This document shows, piece after piece, positions 1 through 13,200 of a stretch of 64,000 nucleotides of DNA (its first letter is position 1; every line of letters begins with the position of its first letter). This DNA is from Rhopalosiphum padi (lineage: Eukaryota; Arthropoda; Insecta; Hemiptera; Aphididae): NCBI RefSeq assembly GCF_020882245.1, contig NC_083600.1:13268001-13332000 (forward strand), in the 5' to 3' direction. Both the position numbers and the translations under genes were made by a program. A model generated the notes under the pieces. That model was not told the origin of the DNA and ran no database searches. It worked only from the letters and a program-made list of their open reading frames with translations.

Positions 1-2475
1 TTGCTATATAATAAATTAATAAAACTAAATTTATTTTGTTAAATTAAACATATTTAAACAAGATTGTTTTTTTAAATACAGTATAAAATCTATAATTATA
101 TGTTGTTTCGATTCTTAGATTTAAATATTTCGTGTTCTAATATACTAAAAATAAAAATTGCAAATTACCTAAGTATTATTAATTCAGATTTTTTAAATTT
201 TTATCCATACCTATGGTACATAGCTTATATTTATAGATAACATTTTTATTTCTTAGTCAAAAAGTTTGAAAAATAAGTATTCCATACTGAAATACCTTTA
301 AATTATAATTACAAATTTTTAAAAGCACCTTAAAATTTCGGAGACAAAATATTTCAATGCGTATAAACCATATAATAAAGTACAAAATAATAATGATTAT
401 TTTGCAACGCAGTACTGTTCAAATGTTACGATGTTCGTGGTACATCAAATGCGTACAGTATTGATGTAACCATAACAACCAAATTCACGGTGGTCCTTTG
501 AATATATACATATGTAATGCTGTGGAAATAAACAAAAATCGATAAAGCTGAGATTTCGGGACTGCGCGCACGCGTACAATGGGGAGAGTGTTCCCTTTAG
601 TTGCTACTCCGCGGGGTGCAATAGGTCTGTATAAATAATATACAGATATAATATTATTATTATGCCGGGACGTTCTGTATTTTTATTTTCCATTTTACAC
701 AACTTCAACCCTTAGTTCAAAAAAACGAATAATAAACTCGTCAATTCAAGAATAGAAATTAAAACAGACATATGTAAATTTACCAAAACGATTTTACGAG
801 ATGTAAGTTTATGTTATGGGTTTTACATGTATTAAAGCCGATTGAGCCCTCACTTTCAATATTTTTACTAATATCTAATAATTTATTAGATTATAATATT
901 TATACCTATAGTTAATATCAATTTTTTTTTGGTATTGTTTAGTCTACTTATTGTATTTATAGATAAATTTATAGATAATATATTCATTAATTTTTTTTAT
1001 ATACAATATTATATTATATTTATTAAACACCTATTAAAATTAATAATTCAAATATAATTGTTGTGTTAAAAAATGATAACTATAAAGACATGACATTTTC
1101 ATTCATTATGCATAAAAATTAAAATCCTGCGAGGCAAACCTTTTTTTACCGGACATTTGTTTTACGGTAAAAAAACATACATCTCTTAAAATTGATATCA
1201 CATAAGTTCCAACGATTTATTCCAATGAAGTATGTTAAGACATACTATAACTATACTAGCTGAAATAGTGATATCGTATAATATATAAACTGCAATGGTC
1301 ATGTATGGGATATGTGAAACAGCTATAGACATGTACAATGTATATTATACATTTTATTGATTAATGGTGACAACGTCGTAATATTCACAACAAATAATAT
1401 AATAATATTAAAAATAATCTAGTGTACGTGTGTTGAAACTATTATGGGTACATAAATCATTACCTATATTTGATATTAAACATAACTATATAGATACTTA
1501 TCGATATTCGTGATATTTTTATATTAAATTATTAATTTAATTCGTACCTGATAGCTCTACTCAGTGTTATATCTTGGTTATAATATTTATAAAAATTATA
1601 CAAAATTCCGGTGATATTAAATTAAGTCCATGCTACTTTTATGTGTTTGAATTTAGTCCCGCTTATTATCTTAATACCTTTGAATTGAGTCTGTACAGAT
1701 AAAATGTCATAAGTACCTAGCTAATACCTACATAGTAAAATTCACTCAAAATTAAATGCTTTTTTCATTCGGGACATCCAAATATTTTTATTGTTGTGGA
1801 CACTCTTCTGAGAATATAGTCTGATACATATGTATAATTAAAAAGCAAAGTAAAAAGACCATGTAAAGAAACAAAAAAAAACATTTTTTACGGGAGCAGA
1901 CAAACAAATATATAAATAAACAAATTTGGAGATTTGACTTTTTAAAATCTGTATCATTTAAATTTTTACCAGCCACTATTTAATTTTAACATTATTATAT
2001 TACACATACCTAATCATCATTATTATTATTATTAAAAACAATGTAAGCAATCAATTTATATCAATAATAAGCTCGAACAACCTAACAGTATTGGTCAGAC
2101 TCAACTCCGATAACCCAAAAGTATTTTCGGGATTCAATTCAATGTCATCCCAAAATTCAATGTTGGTGGTCAAAGTATATAATATAGTAAAATATAATAC
2201 CTATACACCACTTGATAACATTTAGATTCAAAAATTTCCATTATTCCAGGTATGATTGAATACAAACACACCCTGTTTTCACGTATATATAGCGGACACC
2301 GGTCAATAGGTAGGTACTCCACTCGAATTGTCATTGAGAACAATATAATGAATAATGATACACCTTTATGTTCTTTTCGAAAACACGGTACATAATATTA
2401 TAAAAATAATAGCTACCTCCTCCAGTGCTTTATATTAAAAATTTCATTATTATTGATATTGTTATTGAATGGCAG
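1..2475. other. AT-rich DNA upstream, no gene seen
   Basis: Low-complexity AT-rich sequence; the open frames are short and not protein-like. A short GC-richer patch (about 540-620, with GCGCGCACGCG) precedes TATAAATA at about 629, but I see no initiator at the right distance. A perfect 11-bp inverted repeat (TTTTTTTACCG at 1141-1151, CGGTAAAAAAA at 1165-1175) surrounds a 13-bp loop. The region may be intron of a gene entering from the left. Confidence 0.4.
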
Positions 2476-3732
2476 GGATTCGAGATAAATCTTTCATGTC
2501 GGCTGTCAGCAATAATGCACATTCGGCTAGACGGTATATTATTTTGGTGACGCCAAACCTAATAAAAAGGAAAGGATCGCCAGGCTACAAAACGAGTTCT
2601 CGATAAACGACAGTATGAGATTTTGTGTACTTTAACCAATGTCTCTTTAAAATACAGATGCCATACAATGATAATATATTTAGAGTTATAAAATAGATCC
2701 GTTAAAAATCATCATCGTAACACTATTGTAATTTAGGAGAACGATATTCATCTGCCAGGTCGTATTGATGATATTGTTGTACAGTGAATAACTGAGGGTG
2801 GTTTTTTTTTTTTTTGTAAGCAGTTTAACAATAGTTTGGAGGCCATTCGAGTGAGTTTCTATTGAATGCGGGGTTTGTTTGTAACAACATCATATACACG
2901 CATATAATGACAAAAAAACACGTTAAACACGGTATATTTTACAAAAAAAAAACAATATTATTATTTTTAAAATTTACTGCAGTATTGGACACAAATGTTC
3001 ATCATATGTCTATGCGAGATCAATGCTGCGTCTTTATTTATAAGAATATATAGTGTCCCTGGCCATAACCCCAGAGTATATACAGCTTGTGAGTATTTAA
3101 ATATTACGTACAACATATTGTCAAAAAATTTTAATTTACTATCCATGTTACTTGATATTACATAAAAATGTTGTGTAAAAAAAAAAATGAATATACTACT
3201 CAAAAACATTTCGAGAATATTCAAAAACCCACGTACGAATAAAAGTGGTATAACAGGCAAGAAATATTTCTATACATATATACCTAATAACAGCCTATTT
3301 TATAATTTTTAAAATTTCGTTAACTAAATTAAATTTAACTTTTATAGGCTTATCTGCACGTGGGAAATGTATATTGAATATCAGTGAAATATTCTAATTA
3401 AGTAGTCAAAATAACGATATGGAAATGAATATAATTTTAATAAATTTATAAAAATACGCCATAAGCCCGATAAAACAGTAGTACTTTCTTCAGTGGCCAC
3501 CGAGATGTAAAAATATGAGAAATAAATGTTCACTATTGATTTTTGCGGCAAAACTCCAGTGGTGCAATCTTGGTATGAACATTTTAGGACTTAGTGTGAA
3601 AGGTGTACAGGTAGTCAGTCTGATCCGAATAGGTATGAAAACAACTACATATCTATATAATTATTATAAAACACGTTTTCTTTAAATTTTCCATTAATGT
3701 GGATAATATATTTTTTTAATTTTCCATTACAG

Positions 3733-3824
3733 TCCGAAATCTACAAACGATCAAACTGACTAGTTGTGAAAGTGGTAGTAACCCGCGCAGTCGCAACAGG
3801 CTGTCTTCCAGCACCAGTTCGTAA
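3733..3824 (+). CDS. Candidate terminal exon of an upstream gene (partial)
   Basis: A T-rich tract ending in a good acceptor (TTCCATTACAG, to 3732) is followed by a more GC-balanced stretch. Two frames are possible. One gives 29 residues ending in RNRLSSSTSS with TAA at 3822-3824. The other ends early at TAG 3761-3763 after RPKSTNDQTD. A possible penultimate exon lies at 2476-2533, between an AG at 2474-2475 and a GT at 2534-2535, and it can join either frame. In the second frame it encodes RDKSFMSAVSNNAHSAR. A poly(A) signal follows at 4189. I do not recognise the protein. The exon could instead be UTP6 5' leader or a non-coding transcript. Confidence 0.27.
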
Positions 3825-4188
3825 TCGATTATTTTTGGCTCACCGAAAAACGGCCACTGTGGCGCCGCCGTCAAAATCACCAATTATTCTGCTACCGTTA
3901 CCACCGCCACCACTGCTGCTGCCATCGGGATGGAACTCTAATCTGTCATCTTGTTCACCGCCTCCCACCCACAGATGACCAAGACAAATCAGCGCTGCTG
4001 GCGGCAGCTTCGACCTCAACACCGAAGGATAACACCCAGCAGTGACCCACGTTATTTTGTCCCGTTCGTCTTTATATCGCGCACGTATATAGTAACAACA
4101 GGTTCTGTCATACTGACATTTCATTCACACACTAAATAATTATAAAACACAGCATACCTATTGTGTTGATTGTAACTCTGAGGTCTTG

Positions 4189-4194
4189 AATAAA
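4189..4194 (+). terminator. Poly(A) signal AATAAA just upstream of UTP6
   Basis: A canonical AATAAA lies 39 bp before the UTP6 start codon and about 365 bp after the candidate terminal exon at 3733-3824. If it is used, the upstream transcript ends at about 4210 and nearly abuts or overlaps the UTP6 transcript. AATAAA is common by chance in DNA this AT-rich. Confidence 0.3.
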
Positions 4195-4232
4195 GTCGAA
4201 AACAATATATTACAAATAACAACACCGTCATA

Positions 4233-7200
4233 ATGTCTACAGTTCTAAATAGTACATGTCCAGAAATTAGTTTTTTAAAGACCCGCAATCTCATGAATGA
4301 TCAAATGATCGCGTGAGTATACAATATTCGTTTTTCGTTCAGTGTACGATTAAATAATAATTTCGTATTTTTTTAGACAACTTATCAAAAAACGAAAGTA
4401 TTTCACCCAGCAAACAGTCACCGAAGAGATCACAAAAGAAGAGTGTATGAAATTAATAAAACTCGAATTGAGAGTGTTGGAGATTTGCGATAATGAAATG
4501 AACGTATGTGTTAGACACTAAGACCACTTAGAACACGAAATGATCAAACGAGTACAATACAATTAAAATAATATTTATTTTAATCGATTGTTTTTACAGA
4601 AAAGTGCTAATCTTAATGCAATGTTCGAACATCAGAATTTCAGAATCCTTAGTGTTTTGTCCAATCGAATCGATCACTTGTACTACAGCATGTTTCTACT
4701 ATTTTCATTCGAATCTGAGTTATTGGAAGAGTACATGGAATTTCAATCAACACATGTAAGTAAATCACGATACTTGAGATTATTATTATTAAAATAATAC
4801 GTACACTACCTGAGGCTAAACAATTTACTATTTTGGAGGTAACTTATAATATGGTTCGTCTGTCTAGCCTTTATCACAAAAAAAAAATCAAGCATCTAAT
4901 TCACACTCTAACAAATTCGATATTTTATTTATAATAATTGTAGTGTTTAAAAATGAAATTATCAGTAGGTAATCTTGTTTTTCAATATTTTTTAAAATAT
5001 AAAAACATTTTAAAACCATACTTTATATAATTTATCGCCCTCAAAAACTTACTACCAGTAATATTACACGACATGGGGCGTACATTATTTAAAAAAAATA
5101 TTCCTAAGGAAGAGACCAGACAGTGTCATATGATAGCATAACTTAAAATATTTTAAAAACACCTCTCAAAAAACGAAGTATAATTTTCAGCTTGTAAGTT
5201 ATGGGCAATTAAACTTTTTTTTAAATAAAATCGAACCTTGCTATCGCACATTTCCTAAAATATCTTCAAAAATTTTAAACTGTTTATACCTAGTAATTTT
5301 TTTTTTTAATTTAAAAGCTTTTTTACTGTGCTATCAATTAACTACATTATTATAGAATATAACTAAACAAATTATTTTATTAAAGAAAAAAATTTATAAA
5401 TATTATCAAAAATTAGCATACTGAAAAGTAAAACACGTATAACATTGTTTTTATTTTAATTTCATACTTATTCTATTGAATAATATCAGAATACCTAAAA
5501 TGTTTTGTAATTGTATCTTTCACAATTTCCGAATAAATTATTATTTTTATTTTGTTTTTAAGATTGATTAGCTTAGGATTCTGAGAATCATTTATTGGTT
5601 TTTGTATGGTGTTAAATAGGGAAAAATTTATGATACCATTAGTTAATGTATCAATAGTTATATTTTATTTTGTATTGATTAGTTTATGCCCGTTTAGTTG
5701 ATCGTATTTAGATTCTAAATATGCGACACTTTCGTTTTTTTACAAAATCTATTAAAATTTTTATAAATATATTTTTGTATAATTTCCAATTGAAATAAAA
5801 CAACATTTTTTTTAAGTTCTATTTTATCGTTATAATTTTTTACTTTTTTGAAAATCATACATTTTTATTTCATATTGTAAAGCAGAATATTATTTGGAAT
5901 ATTTCAATAAATAAAAATCGAAATTTGGGCTAATAGTTTATGAGTATAATTTATAAGTATTTAAAGCTGTGTTTAGTGAAGTAATAGACCGACATCTTGT
6001 GGGTTATCCTCATACCACTCACACTCCGCTCACTTTTTTGACTGAGAATTATGTAAAAAATATATTTTTAAAAATATTAATAATGAATGTTGTTTGATAA
6101 AATAATCATCCTGTATAATATAAATTTAAGCTTTTATATTATTAATCAAATTGATTGATAAGTCTCCATAAGCAGAGATAATGAAAGTAAGAAGTTTTAA
6201 GAAAGTATAAAAAAGAAAAATGAAAGTCGTGGGTGTGACTAAAATCAATGTTACCATCATAGAAAAAAAACATTTGAAAGTTCTACTACAAATAACACCT
6301 TAAAAACTGACTGCCCCCAAAGATTTGCTCTCAGTATCATTCCATCTTTAACAAAAAACATCATAGTATTAGACATAGAAAATTATCTATAATTAGTATA
6401 CATTTAATCTTTTATGTTATTGATCAATTGATTGATATGTCTTCATACGCAGAGAAAATAAAGGGCTCTACTTAAATATAATTTAACAGTGTGGCCATCA
6501 CTAAAAACTTTTTGTTATAATCGAAAATAAGGGCGTAGTTGGGTGGAATGGGGCGTGCACCAAAACTTTATTTAGAAATATTTCTCGAATGGTATGCAAG
6601 TACTTATTATTAGTAAACCGATGAGGCGACAAATGATACATTTTTTTTTTAGCAACGCTTAATTTTATAAAATTATTTCAAAATATTAATCTATATTTGT
6701 ACTTTGTACATAAATACTCTGAATAGTTAATATAAATATTACTTATTTGTTATTACCTATATTTATAACTGAGTTAAAAAACTATTATGTGGTACTAATT
6801 ATTTTTCTTAGTAAATGTGATTCTGTATGGAGTTAAACTACGTTCGTTTGCATTTATTTGAATATTTACTATGATCGTATTATAATTTATATCACATAAT
6901 CTCCTAAATTTCATTAATTATTTAGGCAGTAAAATATATTATATTGGCAATAATAGCACAATTTTTTAATGCATGGGTGATTAATTTAATAACTACTAAT
7001 GATTCATATAAGTCACATTACACATGAGTCATGACAAAACATTATCAAGTATAATTTACTTACTTAAATACATATAATATCGTTTATTTAATTATTGAAC
7101 TGTTTAAGTTTTGTATTTTTCTAGCTTTTTATTTTAATGCTAATGCTAATACATAAGATAAAAATACATTTTCAAACATTACTCAACAAGAAATTAGTTA

Positions 7201-10200
7201 ATTATACTTAATATCTAGTAAAAATACAGATAAAAAGTTCATATTATTATTACTACAATAAAAATTAGTAATAATAATACATTTTATGTATTACTATTAA
7301 GTATTAACACTTGAGTATTTTTACTTATTTATAATTGTTTATTATTAGCACATTAGATCGTCATGAAATGTTCATGTTTGATCTGTCAAAAAGTTAGTTT
7401 GTTGTTTAGATGGTAATATTGTGCTTTAATAGCATAATAATAGCAATAATTGTTCTAAGAAGATTGATAGCATTTTAATTTAAGGTTTACCGATTGGACA
7501 TAACTTGAAGTCGTCGTTTTAATATATCTATAATGCATTAAAAAGGTCATTAATGTTTTAAGAAATTATTTTAAGTGAGACTGACGCTCTTCTTACTAAA
7601 TAAAAAGGTCTAGTTACTTTTGGCCTATATTATTATAGAGTGTAATTATTTTACTATATCAAATTCATATATAAGTACATATATTTATCTATAATGTACA
7701 TATTTTTTTTTTAGAAGATGTTTAATATTAATATTATTTTCTTAAGCTTTTAATAAAATGTTAGAATTTTATTAAAAAATATATAGGTATATTCCATTGT
7801 AGATATGACACCCTAAATCCCCTCTTGTTTATACACTTGCGCGGATATACATATTTATATCATGAGGACGTTATACCCTCATGTATTGTCTCTGTCTTAC
7901 TAATGTAGATCATAGCAAATATTCGTTCAGCAGAACAAATATTGTGATGTTAGCTTTAATATTAGAGTATTTAGAGTAAATTTACCTATTATCAAATTTA
8001 AAGGTATGAATATTATCTAGAAAATATCATATGCTTTTATTGATATTATTATTTTAAAGTGAGTCATGAATATTTTAAAATTGTAATATTTTACATAGCT
8101 CACTTTAAAATTATAATATCAATAAAAGCATATAACTTTTTCTAAATAATATTCTTACCTTTAAATTTGATAATAGGTAAATTTACTCTAACATTATTTT
8201 CATTTTCGTATTATTATTCATAGTATGAAAATCGTTATATAACTGTAAAATGTATTTATGTAAATTTGTAAGTGTAAAAAGTGTAAAAACATAATTTATA
8301 AATCTATTTTTTTAAGTAAAAAGCCATGTGTTTAACGTATTCACTTACTGATATTTCCTTATTTTTATATTTTGTAAGATTTCTTTCTAAGAGTTCTCTT
8401 TTTTTTTTAGTTTTTGTATTCTGAAATTTAAATGGTGCATCTAGGCTGTTGATTTTAATGTACGTTTCTGTTTGTATTTCTTTTAATTTCGCAATGATGG
8501 AATATATATTGGAGTGAGTGGAATTGAAACTTGAATTAAAATGCGCATTAAATGATTCACAGGCATTAGTTGTTATTTATTATTTTCAGATTAAATTATG
8601 TCGTACTTATTATATTTTATTGGTAAATATTATCGGGCGGAGAGTACAACCGACCTTTTTTATTACCTGAAATGTCCAAGCCGAGTTTACAATCTACCTA
8701 TTTTATTACCTAAAACTTTCGGACCGAGTTTACAACAAAAAAGGTAATCGCGGGCCCAGTTTACATTTGCCCGAAAATATAGGTACCGGAGTATTTAGAA
8801 ATACTGAAATTCAGTATTAATGGTAAAATGTGTACGGTAAAGTGGAATAAAACTAAAAAACAAACATTATTTATTTAGACTCTAAAGGAGTGATTTTAAA
8901 GGACGTCACACTCTAGTTTTTGTAAAATGAAAACAACTCGTAGGGATGTGCATTCCCTCAATAATTTATAATAATTTTCTTTTAAACAATTTATTTATAT
9001 AATTTAATTATTGAATTTCAAGTTTTTAGATGAGATAACCTACAATAAATTAAATAGGTATATTAGTGTTCTAATAGATACTAGATCTAACATAAGGTAA
9101 TTCTTTATAAATAAGAAAATTAATTCTAATAACCTTAAAATAATTTAACACTGACTTAGATTACAGAAATATACTATATTGCGAGCATGTGGATTGTGGA
9201 TAGGTACATAAATTGAATTTAAAAACAATAAGAATATTATCATTTTGGATGACTTAATATTTTTCAATTAAAATAATAGAATGGTATCTACTACCTATGT
9301 TAAAAGTTTTTTCTCTATCTTGAATGAAACATAATTTTAGCAGGAAATAGAACATTAGATAACTAGTTATCTTGAATACTTAAACCACAAGGCACAAAGT
9401 ATTATCGGTGATAATATCCTTAAATACTAACTTTAAAATAATATTGAATGATACACAATGTAATATTACAATCAATAATTTAACAGACATTTAACTTTAT
9501 AAAACACAATAATTGAAATTTGTAGATTTTTCAAATGAAAACATTGAAGTTGAAAAAATAATTAAGATTTAAATATTGATTCTCATGAACTTGATACATT
9601 ATTTAAGCATAACGGTGATTAATTTGATGTGTTGATAAAAATACCTACAATTTATTTCTGTGTTCTTACATATTCATATTTAGAAATCAATCTCTTTTAT
9701 GTCCCTTTCTATTCCATTAATTATTGTCTTGAATTAATTTTTTTTTTATGTAAATATTCAACTAAATTGTCTTTTATTTATAGTTCTACGGTTCATCTTA
9801 GTTAATACTTACTTTTACTTAAATTAAATGTTATTTTATTTTTTCTGCTATACATACATGAATATTTATACTATATTTTATATTATACTTGTTTATTTGT
9901 AAAAGGTATTTTTTAAAACTACTTATTCAAACATAAATAAATAAATAAATAATAATAATACAATACACCATGACAACAATGTTATAAATGAGAAATCAAG
10001 CTAAGGTATTGCCTCTTGATGAAGTTTATATGGATAATAGTTTAATGCATAATAGCATTTTAATTTTACAAAAAAGTAAGCAATATAAAAAAGGATAAAT
10101 TTTAAAATATCATTTTTTTAATTTTTAAAATAATTCAATGTATTATAACATGGCATAGTCAGTATAATATCATTTAATTTGCAATATTAAAATATTGTAT

Positions 10201-13200
10201 GAGGTTTTCATAAGAGTTGTAAAACCAAATTACCTAGCGAAATAACTTTAGAACAAATAAATTGAACTTACTTACTTTTAATCAGAAGACAGAAAGTACT
10301 AACTGTTAAAATATCAGATACAATTTATTACAATTTATATTAATTAGCACTTTCAGGTAAAAATTAAACCATCTTCAGTGTTTTGTAATTAGTTTAAATT
10401 TAATATGCATTCTGTTATTTGTTCATAGGTAAATTCAATGCATTCAATATATCTGTTAAATTAAATTCCTATTTCTCCTTCATTCAAATTAAAACAAGTC
10501 ACTTTTATTATTGAAAATAAAGTATAAAATTTTAGTTGATGATAATTAACATTTAACATTATTTAAATTTAACAACTTTTGATTTTAATGTGTATACATA
10601 TTATATGATCTGTGATTAATCAGAAGCACGGAAAAAATAATCTAGTCTCTTAATTTTCAACCCCTATACAAATAATATATGAAAACGTGATCTTTTCCAT
10701 TATCCATAACTCAAAAAAAATTAGTGTTACACAGAATAATTAGGTATTAGGCTGGCTCATCTTAGTCCTTTAGGGAAGCAGATAGTGAAAAAGACCCAAA
10801 AGAAACATTAACTATATATTTAACATATAATTTAAGTTTAAGAAAAAAAAAATTATTTTACTTGTTTGTTATCACTATTATCAGTCATCACTTAGGTACT
10901 GAATAAGATTTGGTTCATTTGAAGCATAGAGTACTCTATGATTTGAAGTAATATTATCTTCAGTATCAGATTTATCATTGTTTATAAATGAACCAATTGC
11001 TATTTTCAAGTTCGTAGTCTTCTACATTTTGGTACAATCATAATGTTTTTTAGAATATTATTACGGATTTTCTTTTATTAATTAAATACCTGTAAAATAA
11101 AAAAAATGACTCAAAATGTAAATCTATCTACAAATGTAATACCTATATGATTTTGTTAACTTTATTAATCTAAATTATATTGTATAACACCAAAAAATAC
11201 CCTACTAGGTATTGGTTAATTAACTACAATTGAATTAGTTTAAATTAAACTTCAACGATTACTTATTTTTGTTTATTTAGAAGACTTCCTATTAAACATG
11301 TTCTATATAAGTAAATAGCAGGGATAAATCTAACTTATTATTTTAATATGTAATATATCTGCATAGTTAAATAGTTATTGACAGTTACTTGAAGCAAATG
11401 CATCATCTTAATATGATATTATAATATTATATGACTTATTGAAAGAATTTTTACATTATTTTTCTTACTCTAAACTAAAAAGATATCTGCAAAAAAAAAA
11501 ATTGCATAATAATATTCGTTATTAAACATTCTTGGAATTTCAAGTGAAGCTATATCTTTTTGAGATATTTGAGTAATAATAAATATGCAAGTCTAAGCAA
11601 AATAAGTTTAAGCTACCTCAGCAAGCATCCAAAGTTGTTTTTGTATTGATATTTACTTTAATACTAGCACTAGGTAGAAGATTAAATAATTGTTGTGCTT
11701 TAAATTTCAAAAGTCCTTTCAGGTACTTTTTTAATTAATTTTTTTTTTGTATTCATTTGGTTAAAATCTCTTACAGTTTATAATTATAATGATGGTTTAA
11801 AATATGTTTTTTTTTTAATTAGTATATTATCTTAATCATCCTATAAAAACTTCTAATTAAGAAAATTATATTATTTTATTTAATTACATGTTCATGTTTT
11901 TTTATTTATAAAATGATAATTTTTAGTCTCCTTTATTTTAAGATTCACAATCTCAAATTTCTAATTTTCTTAAATCAATTTTACTGATTACCAATTAAAC
12001 ACATGTAAATAATAGTAGGTACTAGTGCATTATAATATTATAATTAAAGAGAAAATTATTGATATGGAATAAAATATACCAACAATAAAAATTAAAAAGT
12101 TAAATTTAATTATTCATTTTTATAAATTTGGTACATATAGTTAATTATTATTATGAATAGCTAGTTAGTTAAATTAATATAGGGAATGATTTATATTAAT
12201 TTAAATATTTTTATTTTTATTCATAATATATTAATATCTAATCATGAACATTGGTTAAATTTTAGCTTTAGTATAGTTACGCTAGGTACCTATATAGTTA
12301 CTTGATATAGTTGACTTTTTGTATTCATAAATAAATAATACAATATTAAACTATAAAGAATACTTAAATAACTAGTTAAATTGTATAATAACTATTGTGA
12401 ATGATTACTCGTAGTTATACTTTACTTTTATTTTGCTTGTACAAAATTTGATTATTTATTTGGTTCATTAGAAATTAAACCAATTAATTAATTATATTAT
12501 TAAATGAATCTTTAACTATGTATACAAATTGTTCAAATGATCCAATGTAAGTTGCAAAAAGTGTGACCAATTGACAATTGTAGACTTTTGTTTGAAAGCA
12601 GTTAGGACACTAGGATACTATAATACCTACTATTATTACTATTACAAAAAGTCTCTAACTATTAAGTATTGGGTTACTACTTAATTAATCATTATAAACA
12701 CAAACTAATGTTATCCTAGGTCATGGTAATAACTAATACCGTATTGGCAATACGTATAATTTTATTAACTTTGGTTAGGTAATAATGTACTTAATGGCTA
12801 TTGGCTAACACCAACTTCTATGAATTCAAATCGGATCTTTTATTCAGACTAAAAATGAGGTGATCTTTTTTAAACTACACAGATATAGATAATAAATTAT
12901 ATATAAATGTCACTGTGTAAAACTATAAACTATAACTTTAACTATTACAGAATAACTATCTATTAATACTATTTATGATGAGTTCCAAAATAGAATAAAT
13001 AAGGTTAATAAATCATTATATATTTTGTATCACACTAGGTACCAAAATAGAATATAGTTTTATCTAAATTTAAATTGATCACATCAATGATTTATATAAT
13101 AGACCTAAAACTAAATTAAAAAAAAAAAAGAAGTTAAATTATGTATATATTTTATATTATTTATTCATTTTAATATTTTTAAACTGATAAAACATTGTTG

